Source: Eutreptiella sp. 'Long Island Sound 2002'
Taxonomy: Eukaryota; Euglenozoa; Euglenophyceae; Eutreptiales; Eutreptiaceae
Assembly (NCBI GenBank): GCA_964036045.1
Contig: OZ038382.1
Coordinates: forward strand, 153,400,961-153,464,960
Direction of reading: 5' to 3'
Length of the DNA stretch: 64,000 nt
In this document: one piece after another, positions 12,084 through 22,923 of the stretch
Position numbering within the stretch: the stretch's first letter is position 1
Layout: each line of letters opens with the position of its first letter
Translations under genes and position numbers: made by a program
The notes under the pieces: model-generated
What the model was told of the DNA's origin: nothing
The model's database searches: none
The model's input: only the letters and a program-made list of their open reading frames with translations

Positions 12084-14347
12084 ACCTTACCCTTACCTGC
12101 CAAAGCGTATGTGTGAGTGTGCTAGTCCTAAGGTCCTGAGAGCAAGCCGCAGAAGTGGTGTCCTAATTATACCCAAGTCTGCGCCCTTGCTGAACCTGGA
12201 GGGTTGGCTTATTGATGCCACGGGGTACGCCCCGGGTCTCCCCTCCCCTATGCGCCCAATTTCTGTGCTGGCGCAAAACCTTGGGGGAATACCCAGAGTG
12301 TTAATCCAGGTATTGTTTTCCCTACCTATCTGTCTACTAAAGGGAGGGGTGGCCAAAAGCTATGAAGGCATGCAAAACGCCTGTTTGCTATGTTCACAAA
12401 ACACTAACCTAACCCACTGTCACAGCCCACCAACCCAGCTGAAATTGCAGGAAAAGGGTGGGACAGTGACACGCCCCCTACAGGTCCTACACACCTTACA
12501 GTGGCACCATCCTGGTGGGCGAGCACTGGGCAACTGGCTCTAGCCCCCACTCAGGACCCTACTCCTACACGCACACTCTACTTGGCGTTGCGAAGAGGAA
12601 GTTCTCAAGGGTCCTAGCGACCCACCTGTGAAATGACAAGAGAACACAGCGCTGCTAAGCAACTGTGGCCTCACAGGGGACGCCACAACGCGTTTCCCCT
12701 GCAAGGGCTTGGAGGGAAGGAGTGCTCTCGTGTGCAAGGCGCAGATGTCAATGAAGTCGGACTCCCTGCTCTGCCACAGGCGGAGCGGAGTTACTTGTTT
12801 GTGTGATCTGCGCCCCTGTTTAGCAGGGCATAAAAAAATGCTGCTGCACCACTCACCCTACCTGCCCACCTGTAAAACAAAGGCAAATGAAAGGGCGTTT
12901 GCGGCGGAGGAACCAAGGCACACTCCAGGTATTATACCCTTCTCAGTGTGCCCTATAATACGCTGTCCGCAAACACGCTGCATGGAGCAGCTACCCTTAT
13001 CAAGCAAGCAAGCGTTAAGGGACTCCTCAGGTTCTCTTAAAGAACGTACCGAGGAGCCCCTGGGTAGCCTAAACAAGGTTTACCGTGCGCACTTCGCGTG
13101 GCCTACCCTTTAATGCGTGTGTGCATGCACGACTATGCACAATCACGTTGGGCAAACCTGCCCATCTCCGCAACAATCTTGACTCCACCAGGGGGTGGCC
13201 CCGCCTGGGCGTACCTACCTTACCTACCGCTGGGAAGTGAAGCAAGGTGAGAGAACAAAAGGGGCGCACGCGAAGAACGTTGCTATGCACTTGTGTGTAT
13301 GACTAATCACCCTGATCTGGCCGCTAATCATCTGCAATCTTTCTAATCAATCCCTCTACCGCGTCCTATCGTGGTTATCGTTGTTAGCGCTGCTACACGA
13401 CTCGTTCACGGAGACACGAGACGAGCAATGTGTATGCGGCATGCGAGACAAGCATACCTGTAGTTTATACCTGATTCATTGAAGTCTTTTCAATTGATTT
13501 TCGAATTCTTGAATTTTTGAAGCTTCTATTAGTGTGGGTGGAATCTGTATGTTTGTTTATTAATGTGTGTCTCGTCATTTTCAACACTACGTGATACATA
13601 CGTTTATAATTCCATTATTTTTCCATTTTCCGGCGCTTCGCTAGGAGCCGCTCCTGCGCGCCGCCATTTTGTGCGTATGAATTTCTGGATTTAAAAAATC
13701 CAGAGATGACTATAATTTCTATAAAAATGTGCTTTTGAAGCACAATTGGATTCTACTCAGGTGTGTCGTTTCAGAAAAATTCTACGCCGTCATTTGACGG
13801 ATTTTGGTGTCGTCGCTTCGTTTTTGCGTGGATTCGTCCATAATTCTCCCATTCCTGCCTCTGCAGATACCCACGCGCAGCCTCGCTGAGTAGGCCGTGT
13901 TCGGGCCGAAACGCAGGTGCCTGGAGAGACTGAGCAGAACCAAGACCCCACCAAGGGGCAAATTAATTTCTTTTACGACTCCCTACGCCCTAAGACAGGT
14001 CACAGGTCGCCAGCAGGTTTACGAGAACCCATGCGATGTGTATAATGTGTCTTGCGTTTGGGTTGTGTCGACGCTGCGTCTTGGAGGAAGGGATGCATAT
14101 GCACATGTTTGGCATGCTCCCAATCTAACCCAACCAAGCCACAGGAGCCCCGGCAGCGCCAAGAGCGCTGAGTCTTCTGTAGGAAACTGTACAATCAGAG
14201 CAGCAAAAGGACGCCAGCCATGGTGAGCGCCCATTTTTCCAGTGTGAGGGAGACTGTAGGTATTTTAAAGTACATGTGGAAACCAAGGAAAGGCCAAGAA
14301 AAATTCCCTTTTTTCCTAAAATGCGACAGTGGTGGCCACCACAGCAC
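12084..14347 (+). other. Long non-coding 3' region of the retrotransposon
   Basis: 2.26 kb between the pol stop and the polypurine tract. The longest frames (162 codons at 12055-12543, 134 at 12709-13113) overlap others and show no domain or membrane segment, so I see no envelope-like gene. Composition changes from GC-rich (12.1-13.3 kb) to AT-rich (13.3-13.85 kb) and back, which suggests a composite origin. It may hold packaging signals or an acquired fragment. Confidence 0.6.
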
Positions 14348-14355
14348 AAGGGGGG
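14348..14355 (+). other. Polypurine tract
   Basis: AAGGGGGG lies directly upstream of the right LTR, where plus-strand DNA synthesis is primed in LTR retrotransposons. Its position supports the LTR start at 14356. Confidence 0.7.
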
Positions 14356-15151
14356 AGTAAGAAAAAGTGCTTTTCCATTGCTTTGGGACATACTCTAGTT
14401 GTATTAGAGATGCACTGAGCATCCATGCATTTTTATCTTAGTATTGGTCCAGCCAAAAGTGGTGAGAACACATTTAGACCTATGGAACCAAACACCCAAT
14501 CAGGATATTGAGTGGACCCCTTAATCCCCTTTCAATCAGAAGTAAAACATCTTTTCCTGAGTTGACTGAGCACTGACATACCTAAGGTAGAGCCTATGAA
14601 TTTATCTATGTTTTTCCATGAATACTTATCTGCCCTAGTGGTATGCACCATAGGGGGTTAGGCACCTCTTTTTGAGAGGTCCTGGGTTCAATTCCTGGTC
14701 AGCCTAACTAAGTAGGAAGATCCCATGTGACATGGCAGTGACCTCATCGCCACATACCATGCCACCTCAGCACATATGGGACCCAAAATAAAGAGTGCAC
14801 ATCTCCTAAGATGGCACTATGGAGAGAGAGTGATCCTGAGGCAGTTTTCTAACTCTTTTCCCAAAACATTTCAGCTATCTCTGTGAATATGCATTCATTT
14901 GTATCCTTAGTTGCAGTTTCTGTGAATATCTAATCATCTTTCACTGTTTACACTGCAGCCCTTCATGCTTTGATCCTGAATTACCTTCTCCTTGCATACT
15001 ATTGGCTTGGGCTATCCTGGATTGAGTTGGCTTTACTGTATTTCAACAAACAAAAGCTTTTCATCATCCAAAACCAGCAGCAGGACACCCTACAGCAACA
15101 ACAAGCAGCAGGAGAAGCAAAAACACAGTGCTGAAAACACTATAAACTTTT
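14356..15151 (+). repeat. 3' long terminal repeat
   Basis: Same length and order as 3757-4552, including the tRNA-like segment (14629-14789) and AATAAA. By eye I find four substitutions: one near 14507, one near 15001, and two near 15115-15127. It is followed by the CTCG duplication (15152-15155). Confidence 0.92.
14629..14789 (+). repeat. tRNA-derived, SINE-like segment inside the 3' LTR
   Basis: The counterpart of 4030-4190 at the LTR offset, with the same A-box, lysine-type anticodon stem-loop, B-box and body. Confidence 0.65.
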
Positions 15152-15366
15152 CTCGCAAAGGAAGAAGCTAGGTCTTAAACGTTTGCGAGTTGCTCATCAA
15201 TCGCGTTGCTCATGCACATGTTCGCATTCAAACAAGACAAAGGATGATCCGCGACACCATAGCCATCATTTTCACTCCATCCCTCCGCTTTCATTCGCCG
15301 TTGCTTTTGTTCCAAGCAACTAGCATAAAGACAACATTAATATCAAGAAACGAATGTAGAAGCAAA

Positions 15367-15536
15367 ATGATGCGCTTGCATCTATTGTATGTGCTCTTTC
15401 TCATACAACAAAGCGTTTGTGACAGCATTGCAGAGGTGGACGCTAGTGCGTCTATTTTTGCTTCCGAGTCCGCTAGTAGATTTATTGCGGCAGCTAAGTA
15501 CTATTGTCATGCGCTGGCCATTGCCAGTGATGGAAG
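15367..15536 (+). CDS. Possible first exon with a signal peptide (unknown protein)
   Basis: From ATG 15367 the frame gives a hydrophobic start (MMRLHLLYVLFLIQQSVC) typical of a secretory signal peptide, followed by an Ala/Ser-rich stretch. A possible donor, AAG|GTACTAAC, follows GCCAGTGATGG near 15536, just before an in-frame TAA. No partner exon is identified downstream. It could equally be a chance frame in AT-rich DNA next to the retrotransposon. Confidence 0.22.
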
Positions 15537-17826
15537 GTACTAACACATTGCAAACGCTGCATGTTGCGTATGCACGGTTTGCTGTTGTGCAATGCGCAGT
15601 AGGTGTTGCGGAATGTTGAGTACAGCTTTTGCAAAGATTCTTTTTACATTGTGTTGTATGTTGTGTGTATCACTAGTTACGTACCTTTGTCCTTGATAAC
15701 TTGCATATATTTCGCATGATTGTGTTGCATTTGTGGATGAGGTGTTCCGTAACAAAAAATGTTAACTTAGAAAATGGTCGCGGCCCAAAGGAGGGAAGAG
15801 CTACTGAGTTGTGCGCATCGCTTGCAATTCATCAACCTTTTCATGCATTATATGTTCAACTACATGAAGACTAGCTTCTTTCGGTATTCTAGTGCTAGTT
15901 GTATTACACTGCAGAAAATAAAGTTTCTTTGCTTGTTTTGGAAAAGTAGGGATCCAGTAAACCAAGATGGGCATAAAAAACAAATCAAGAAACCCAAGAT
16001 CTTGTTCAACAACATAAAGGCTTTGCAGACAAATAGATATACAGAAATAAATATGGATTATGAAGCATAGTCACCATTAGACTAGAAAAAATTAAAGAAT
16101 TAGGCCTAGGGTCTCACCCTGTTCACTGTAGTTCACCAAGAGATGTGAACTCATTGGATTGTGTCAAAATGCGCTCAGGTGGCATGACATTGGTTCCAAG
16201 GGGTCGCTGCCATGTCATGTGCATCATATGGAGTGGGTTCTGCTCAGCTAGGCGTACTAGGGATTGAACCCAAGACCTCTGAAAAAGAGGTATCCAAGGT
16301 GCCTACCATTAGGATACAGCAAGATCATAAAAAAAAAAGAGATAAAAAGGGGCACAACCTACCTCAATATCACTACACCAAAAGCATAGAAAAATGAATA
16401 CAAAAGACAATGAAAGACATAAACAGATTATGTTCTAATCAAGATATGCAAACATTGATTAAAGTGATAATAGTTACTTTGAAAATTCAGTCTTAAACTT
16501 GTCGGAAGAGTTATTGAAAGTCATTTAATGAAGCAAATAGTTTTTTGCTGTCACTTCAGTTGCACCTAGATTGTATAAAGGGTGCTGTGTAAAAGGAGTT
16601 GCAATGGGTGCATTATCGGCCAACTCAATGGTGATTTTACCTTACATATGACATTCGGCCAACCACCGATCGTGGCCAAGAAAGCAAAAACAATGATTTA
16701 TCAATAACATAGCTCATGGTGGTAGCAGAGAGGATTCTTCGCACATCACAGCAACCATAGCATCTCGCCAAAAAGTCATTGCCATAGTGTAGGGCACCGT
16801 TCCCATGGGCCAAATTGCAGGTTGTCATGGCATATCTACCTACAACAATGACGTGGATAACATAAATGATCCGCTTCAAAAAGGCTCAAAACCTACATGC
16901 CATAGCAATGAAATGCTTGCATTAGGGATGAATATTGCTACATTTTTGCATGGCAAAAAAAAAATAGGAAACACATCGGAAGCATCGGGATGAATAGTGT
17001 AAAACATTTTTTAGAGAGAAGAAAAATAGGAAACATAGTCAGGTTGTAAGAAGCTATCTCATTTGAAATGGATAACCTTTTTGGTTTACAAACGGTTTCT
17101 TTTACAAACCAATAGAGGCCTTTTTAAAACTTGTTACGTTCTATACCGAAAGGTAAATGGTTTCAATTTTTGAAATTGTTGCTATGCTTTTTAGGCCAAG
17201 TTTGAAAAGAAGAATATAGAAACAATACCCTTTAACTCTGAAGCACAATGGACTTTGGACTCGAAAATCACGCTGCGAAGCACCCTTTTGTACGTTTGGC
17301 AAAACCTGCAAATTTTGGCACACCCGTATAAACCAGTCCGTATAAAACAGTCCTAGACTGATTTGGGCCAAAGTTGTAAGAACGACAAAACAACAGCCTC
17401 CACTTTTATTTTATTCATTTTGTTATATTTAGCTAATAGTATGTCGGTGAGATAATGAAATAAATAAGATACAAATCCGTAGTCTAGCTGCTAATGTTGA
17501 ACAGAAATCCATAATGTCATTATAAACACAAACTTATATATCAGCGATCAAGTTCTAGAGAAATTTGCGGCAACCAGCTTGTTCAGAATTTTGAGCTTGC
17601 ACAGAATTTTGACCCAACCGGTTTGTGTAGAACTTTGTAGCTAAGTGTAATATTATGGTGATGTTTTGTAATAAAAATGCTGTTGTCCAATATAATTTGT
17701 CAACTTGCGATGTACCCAGTAAGCTTCAGACGTACTTCTTGTGCCCATGTAATGCCTAATAGGCACGGAGGATACATACTATACTAGTGTATGTATTTTA
17801 TGCAGAAAGAAATGTAGTGGATTCTC
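15537..17826. other. AT-rich region without a recognised gene
   Basis: Short overlapping frames only, apart from the SINE-like repeat at 16100-16331. Numerous A and T runs and many stops in all frames indicate non-coding DNA. Confidence 0.45.
16100..16331 (-). repeat. Stand-alone tRNA-derived SINE-like repeat
   Basis: Read on the minus strand from 16331 it has an A-box-like TATCCTAATGGTAGGCACC, an anticodon-type stem ACCTC/GAGGT with a 7-base loop starting TTTTT, and B-box GGGTTCAATCCC. The body that follows contains ACATGGCAGCGACC and CATGCCACCTGAGC. The parts and their order match the segment inside the retrotransposon LTRs, with perhaps 70-80 % identity by eye. It is not a functional tRNA gene, because no proper acceptor stem forms. 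Confidence 0.6.
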
Positions 17827-18186
17827 TTTCCTAAAACATTGGGTTTGAAGTTGTGTTCCAAAAATGTTTGTTTCAAAATTTCTCATTCCCCCATCGTTTG
17901 AAAATCAGAATGGTGTATGCATTTTTGGCTGAGCTTTTGCTGAATTTGCCCTTTCCATGGGGACCTAAATCAACTGTCCAAACAACCTTGGGAAATTGAT
18001 CCATTTTCCTAAAACATTGGGTTTGAAGTTGTGTTCCAAAAATGTTTGTTTCAAAATTTCTCATTCCCCCATCGTTTGAAAATCAGAATGGTGTATGCAT
18101 TTTTGGCTGAGCTTTTGCTGAATTTGCCCTTTCCATGGGGACCTAAATCAACTGTCCAAACAACCTTGGGAAATCGATCCATTTTC
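17827..18186 (+). repeat. 178-bp tandem duplication, two nearly identical copies
   Basis: Copy 1 (17827-18004) and copy 2 (18005-18182, with a few bases of a third) begin TTTCCTAAAACATTGGG and differ at about one position (attgatcc versus atcgatcc). Such identity indicates a recent duplication. There is no convincing coding frame. Confidence 0.9.
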
Positions 18187-18584
18187 AGCGCAAACAGGTT
18201 CTGGGGCAAAGTCTGCCAAGAAGCAGCAATTTGTTCTCATTGATGGAAACAGCTTCCGTGAGGTGTTTTAAATGATGCTTGCAAGCGGTAAAATGCGAAG
18301 AATTTGCAGGTCTCAGAAATTGGCATCCCAATGGGGTACACAAACTGGTGCCGGCTAAAGATAAATTATCTGAACAGGGACCAGAGAAATGCGCGCACAA
18401 GGTCCATGTAAATGAAGATTCCTTTTCAAACCTCAACATCTTGACTGTCATTTTGCAGAGGCACTTGTTGCTGAATTATGGCATCAATTTTGAGGCAGAT
18501 CCGTCAAACCTTTACATCAATCCCATTTGAGTGGTCTGAAATTCCTTTCTCTTATTTTTTCGATCTGTTGATAGATACGCACTT

Positions 18585-18672
18585 GCACACCCTTGAGACG
18601 GGATTTCAAACTTCAAATTGACATGGGTGCACATCCTTGAGACGGGATTTCAAACTTCAAATTGACATGGGT
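18585..18672 (+). repeat. 44-bp tandem duplication
   Basis: Two copies of a unit containing CTTGAGACGGGATTTC lie directly adjacent (18585-18628 and 18629-18672). Surrounding sequence between 18190 and 19437 holds only short frames. One of them, 18279-18530 plus, has mild protein character but no family match. A 14-base G run lies near 18800. Confidence 0.85.
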
Positions 18673-19437
18673 TTCTGCTCTTGGAAGACATCTCAACTCC
18701 CCACCCTTGTCCCATACCTCTTGCTGGCAACAATCTTTTGGGTACCTCGGGCACTTTTCATGCCTAAATCCTGTGCCAGGGGAGACCACATCGTAGTTTG
18801 GGGGGGGGGGGGGGATGCTGGCAGTGTCCACACAGAGGCAACAAAATGTTTCTGCTGTCCATTCCCTAGCGCAGCACAGTACTTCTTCCATCTCAGCTGC
18901 AACCAGAGGCAAGATCACTGTCTCAAATTTGGGTCTACTGACTGCCCTGGCAACCCCTCAATGCACGGATTCGACCCGAAAAAGCAACTAACCATCGTGA
19001 AACTGTTGCTCACCGAATAATCACACATTTTCAATGAAATCGGTCGGTCATTCCAGCCCTTACTGCAGCAGCATTCATTCTGCTGATGCAATACCACCCA
19101 ATTCACGAGAAAAAAACTGTTAATGTACACTGCATAGCGAAATACCATAATCAGCGCGAGCGAGTCCGCTAGGGGGTCGGTCTTGTAACCTCATCTTCCA
19201 CCGATCTGAAATGCATCCACTCAATTATCCGTTGCGGTACACCGCATAGAGAGAAAAATATAGTGAGGCACCACCTCCGTAGGAGAACATTCTGACCTCC
19301 ATCTGCAGAAAGTGACCCAATTTGTTCTGGGTGCCCGTCTGGGATAGATAATGGTGGTTATCGACTGCGGGATAGATAATGGTTGGTTAAACTAATGTTA
19401 CAGCTCAGTAGTGTTGTGGTCAGATACCTTGCGTCGC

Positions 19438-21670
19438 TCAAGCCAACAGGGAAGGTGGTGGGTTGCTGCTGCCACCAGAACCGGCAAGCACAGCACCGTC
19501 CAAATACGCGTCGGCCAGCTGCACCTTCTTCACGTTGTCCTGCTCCTTCACAATGTAGTCACCATACTCCAACAGCTTGGCAAGGGTCATCTGGGGCATG
19601 GCCATTTTCGGTGGCTCACGGGTGTTGACCAAGTTCTTGTTCAAATTCTCAACACCAGTGGCGGTCACGTACTCCCAGATGGCGTCATCGTAGATGCGGG
19701 AGCGCAGGGAGCCGAAGAAGTCGATGGACTGACCAGGGAAAGTATCAACCAAAATTGCGACCTCATCCCCGGAGATAGGGTCATCCTTGAAGATACCGCA
19801 GCACACACCAATTCTGTCCTCACGGGTGGGGTTCCAGTAGAACTTCTCCATACGACCGTCACGGATCAAAGGAGCATACAAAGTGGAGAAATCGTTACCA
19901 GTGCAGACGATAGGCACACGCTTGATCTCCTCCTTCTTGTACACACCAGGCAGCTGCACATTGGTGGGATTGTCAGCAATGTTCATCAGGGTAGCGTTCA
20001 CCTGTCACGGACGAGGAGGGCTGGTTACAACTGCTTATGCTGGCGTCGATTACGTTGTGCGCTGCTGAGGTCCCATGCCCCGCACAACCTGACCCAACGT
20101 GCGCACATACCATCTGGTTGTTCACGGTGTACTGAGTGCCACCGCCCATACGACCAGCACCAGCATCCAAATCGTTAATGAACAGAGAGCACATGTTGCC
20201 CTTCTTGATGATGTCAGCGGCCTCACGGTAGCGCTGACGGACGAGCTTTGCGGGCTCACCGGCGTTGCCAGACTCCAACTCACCAGCAGACATGACGATA
20301 GGGCTGATACCCAACTTGCGGTACACCAGTTCACTCTGGAAGGTCTTACCCTGACCCTTTCCTCCCCAGATACCCAAGATCAGAGGGACCTGTGTGACAA
20401 AGAACGGGAAATCGCGGCACGAGGAAATGCGACCTCCATTGCAGCCGACAGGTTCACGTCGAGTGCCGTGATGGTGGAATAATAGTTAACCCTTCACCAC
20501 ACAGCACCAGCACTAGTTTCCCCGAAGAAAGATTGCATACGAATGGAGACCTTGATGCGGGGAATGTCCATAAAGTTCTTCGTGATGTGCAGCACCATCT
20601 TGTTGTAGAAGGACTTGGAGATGTAGTAGTCAGCGAAGGTGTTGTTCATGGCGGGGTCGAACTTGCGCTGGGCCTGGGAAGTGTAGTCCTGGGACGACAT
20701 CACGGCCTCATGAGTGCCAGAACCGGCCCACCCGCGGAACACGGGGTCAACCATTTGGGCACCACGGCCGATGTCCTGCTGGTCGTCGGACATGTCCATA
20801 TCAGCATCCATTCCCCTCCAACGGCCACGCTGGGAAGAGGAGGCCTCCAAAGCCATGCTGCGTCGGCCAGTGGTGGCTGTTGTAAGAAGATGCAGTTGCA
20901 GTGACTGTACACCTGGCCTGACGTGCGATACATACGATACGCAACCGAGGCAGGTGGTGGAAAGTGACAGTACCTGCCATGGCAACCTTGGGGGCAGAGG
21001 AGCGGCCCAGGAGGTAGCTGAACACCGAAACAAGGGACAGACCACCCAAAGCCATCATGATGAAGTTCTTAGGGCTGCTGGCCTCCTGAACCAAACAAGA
21101 GCAGAGCTCACAGAAGGCAGGAAACACAAGCACAGATGGCAGCACTGGAAACGCGGACATGCACGTACACGCGTGGCATGAAACATCCACTGGCTGTAGC
21201 GCATTAGACCTGAGGCAGCTGGAACTGAGCGGGCTCAGAGGCGTACTCCTGACCAACGGCAGCGGCGACACTGCGAAGTGAACAGACACAGTTGGTACAC
21301 AGTAGGTTCACTTCCAGACAACTTGCAACGTCCGCTCAGCTTCGAAAGACAAAGAATTGCTGCATTTCACACAAGTTGCTCTCGCGAAAAATGTACAGCG
21401 AAACGGTACCCCTTGCAACGATGCACACGAGACACGCTGCACACACCCAGCGGGCTGCTGCATAGCACGTGCCACAGGGGCCCGAACACCGGCAGTCATG
21501 ACGGGGTTCACACGGGTAGCGGTGGCAGGCGCGACTGCGTTCAGGTTGGTGACTGGAGAGCCAGCAACCAGGAGGACACAGCCCATGGCGGCACAGCCAA
21601 CAGCAGCGGCAGTGAGCAATTTCACTGCCACGCTGGACTGCTGTGGTGCGACAAGAGGAGAACGCTCCAT
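19438..21670 (-). CDS. rca: Rubisco activase, plastid precursor, six exons
   Basis: AAA+ ATPase that remodels inhibited Rubisco in the plastid stroma. Exons on the minus strand: 21670-21447, 21270-21210, 21085-20974, 20876-20551, 20389-20111, 20001-19438. All introns (97-176 bp) are GT-AG and every phase matches, giving 521 residues. Conserved parts are the N-domain (SDDQQDI near 160), Walker A GGKGQGKT (250-257), Walker B LFINDLD (310-316), [17 protein letters not shown] across the last junction, and the recognition segment [12 protein letters not shown]. The C-terminus ends in a short Gly/Ser/Pro tail without the paired cysteines of the redox-regulated plant alpha form. The presequence of about 135 residues has one hydrophobic stretch at 14-37 (signal-peptide-like) and a second at 103-121, then GRRSMALEA, a plausible processing region. 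This layout is seen for proteins crossing the extra membranes of complex plastids. Confidence 0.93.
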
Positions 21671-21774
21671 CTTTCTCTGCGGCGAATTTGGAAATAAGTG
21701 TTGCCTACCAGTCCTCACATTTGTCCAGGTTCTATCGGAGGTAGGAAATTCGCAAACGCCGCAAAACTCGACAC

Positions 21775-22063
21775 GCGAGGATCCAAACCAAGGACGCAAG
21801 TGTCGCAACGTCGCAAAGAACTCAAAGGATGCGAATGTCGCATACGCCTTGCAAGACGCAAATGCCTCCAAAGACGCAAAAGTTGCAGAGGAGAAGAATG
21901 TCACAAGTCGCAGATGAAAAACACGCAAAAGACTCAAAAGACGCAGAGGACACCAAAGGACGCAAATGCAAAAGAAGCAGCTATCGTGGCAGAAAGGCGC
22001 AAACGTCGCAGAAGGTGCAAAGGACTCCAAAGACGCAAATGTTGCATAAAAGATGCAAAAGGC
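21775..22063 (+). repeat. Degenerate 9-bp tandem array upstream of rca
   Basis: About thirty units resembling ACGCAAATG or ACGCAAAAG follow each other with a spacing of 8 to 10 bases for almost 290 bp, ending about 105 bp upstream of the rca start. In the rca sense direction the unit reads CATTTGCGT or CTTTTGCGT. The array keeps a minus-strand frame open in phase with rca, but that frame has no ATG upstream of residue 1. Confidence 0.75.
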
Positions 22064-22463
22064 TTTGCCCGAAGCAGATTGATATCACCCATCACCAACT
22101 GTGAACTATCAGAGCCATATATTCATGCCACCACCGACAAGCTATCGTGGCGTTCGAATTTAGAGCTGGGAGAACCACAGACAGCAATCTATACAGCACA
22201 TGTATGCACCCACAACAGGAAACCCACCTCAAATCCAATTGTAACCCTCGTCATCCGGGGTCGTGCAAGTGCCGCAGCGACTTCCTCACGCTTCATACTC
22301 CTCGCGTGAGGACGACTGTTTTGGTCATTTTGTGGAATGCAATGATCGCATCCCCATCTATATGTCGTGATATGGAATAAACTTTTGGTTCGCGCCTAGA
22401 GTGGTTAAATTGATGAAATGAGCAATGTCGCTGTGCTGAAAAAATCTCATCTTGCGAGTCAAC

Positions 22464-22610
22464 ATGGCGTTGTGGTTGCCGCGTTGCACTGTCGCCACTC
22501 GATTCGCAATGCTTTCACGGATCCCTGACAAGATTTATGTGAATGGTTACATGCAGACTTCCATGGTGACTTGCATCGACGTGTGTGTTCGAGGCTTGGA
22601 CCCTGCGTAG
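22464..22610 (+). CDS. Small ORF, 48 residues, unknown
   Basis: ATG 22464 to TAG 22608. The start MALWLPRCTVATRFAML is Arg-containing and mildly amphipathic, which could be a targeting sequence or chance. It lies about 310 bp upstream of the transporter start on the same strand, so it might act as an upstream ORF if transcription begins before it. No homology is recognised. Confidence 0.15.
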   Translation: MALWLPRCTVATRFAMLSRIPDKIYVNGYMQTSMVTCIDVCVRGLDPA

Positions 22611-22923
22611 CGACTCTGTTTGATTTCTATTTGAATCAGAGCACGTAGCCTTTCAATCTTGAATTGCAAGTGGCAATGCCCGTCCGAGGTAGTCCTTAAG
22701 GGGTCAATCGTCAAGGGAAGACGGGTGGCAAAAAATATGGAACGTGGGTTTGCAAAATAGTCCTTATTGGGAGGGGAATTGAAGCGTTGTGCGTTTTGCT
22801 GATCATATCGTGAATCTCTTTCTTTGCTTGGTTCTTTTTGACTTTATCAACACCAAGTTATCAACACCACACAACACCGCTTGGTCGCTTGATTAAATTT
22901 TTGGTGGATCTTTCTTTCACAAA

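Larger units (their letters stand above)
3757..15151 (+). mobile_element. Ty3/Gypsy chromodomain LTR retrotransposon, near full length
   Basis: An 11,395-bp element with 796-bp direct repeats (3757-4552 and 14356-15151), a primer-binding site directly after the left LTR, gag and pol in one frame, and a polypurine tract directly before the right LTR. It is bordered by the 4-bp duplication CTCG (3753-3756 and 15152-15155). The domain order in pol is protease, reverse transcriptase, RNase H, integrase, chromodomain, which places it with chromodomain Ty3/Gypsy elements. The LTRs differ at only about four positions that I can see (for example near 3910 and 5000+10000 equivalents at 14507 and 15001), so insertion looks recent. 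The LTR ends are AG...TT, not the usual TG...CA. Two in-frame TGA codons interrupt gag-pol, and 2.3 kb of non-coding DNA separates pol from the right LTR. Confidence 0.93.
21671..22923. promoter_or_regulatory. Divergent intergenic region between rca and the transporter gene
   Basis: 1.25 kb separating two start codons that face away from each other. The half next to rca is occupied by a degenerate 9-bp repeat array. The half next to the transporter is AT-richer and contains a small ORF (22464-22610). The promoters of both genes should lie here, but I cannot identify a TATA box or initiator with confidence. Confidence 0.45.

Noticed and set aside
19438-19440. Genome-wide reassignment of TGA to a sense codon
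   Set aside because: Rubisco activase ends at TGA exactly where the family ends, and pol also ends in TGA after the chromodomain.
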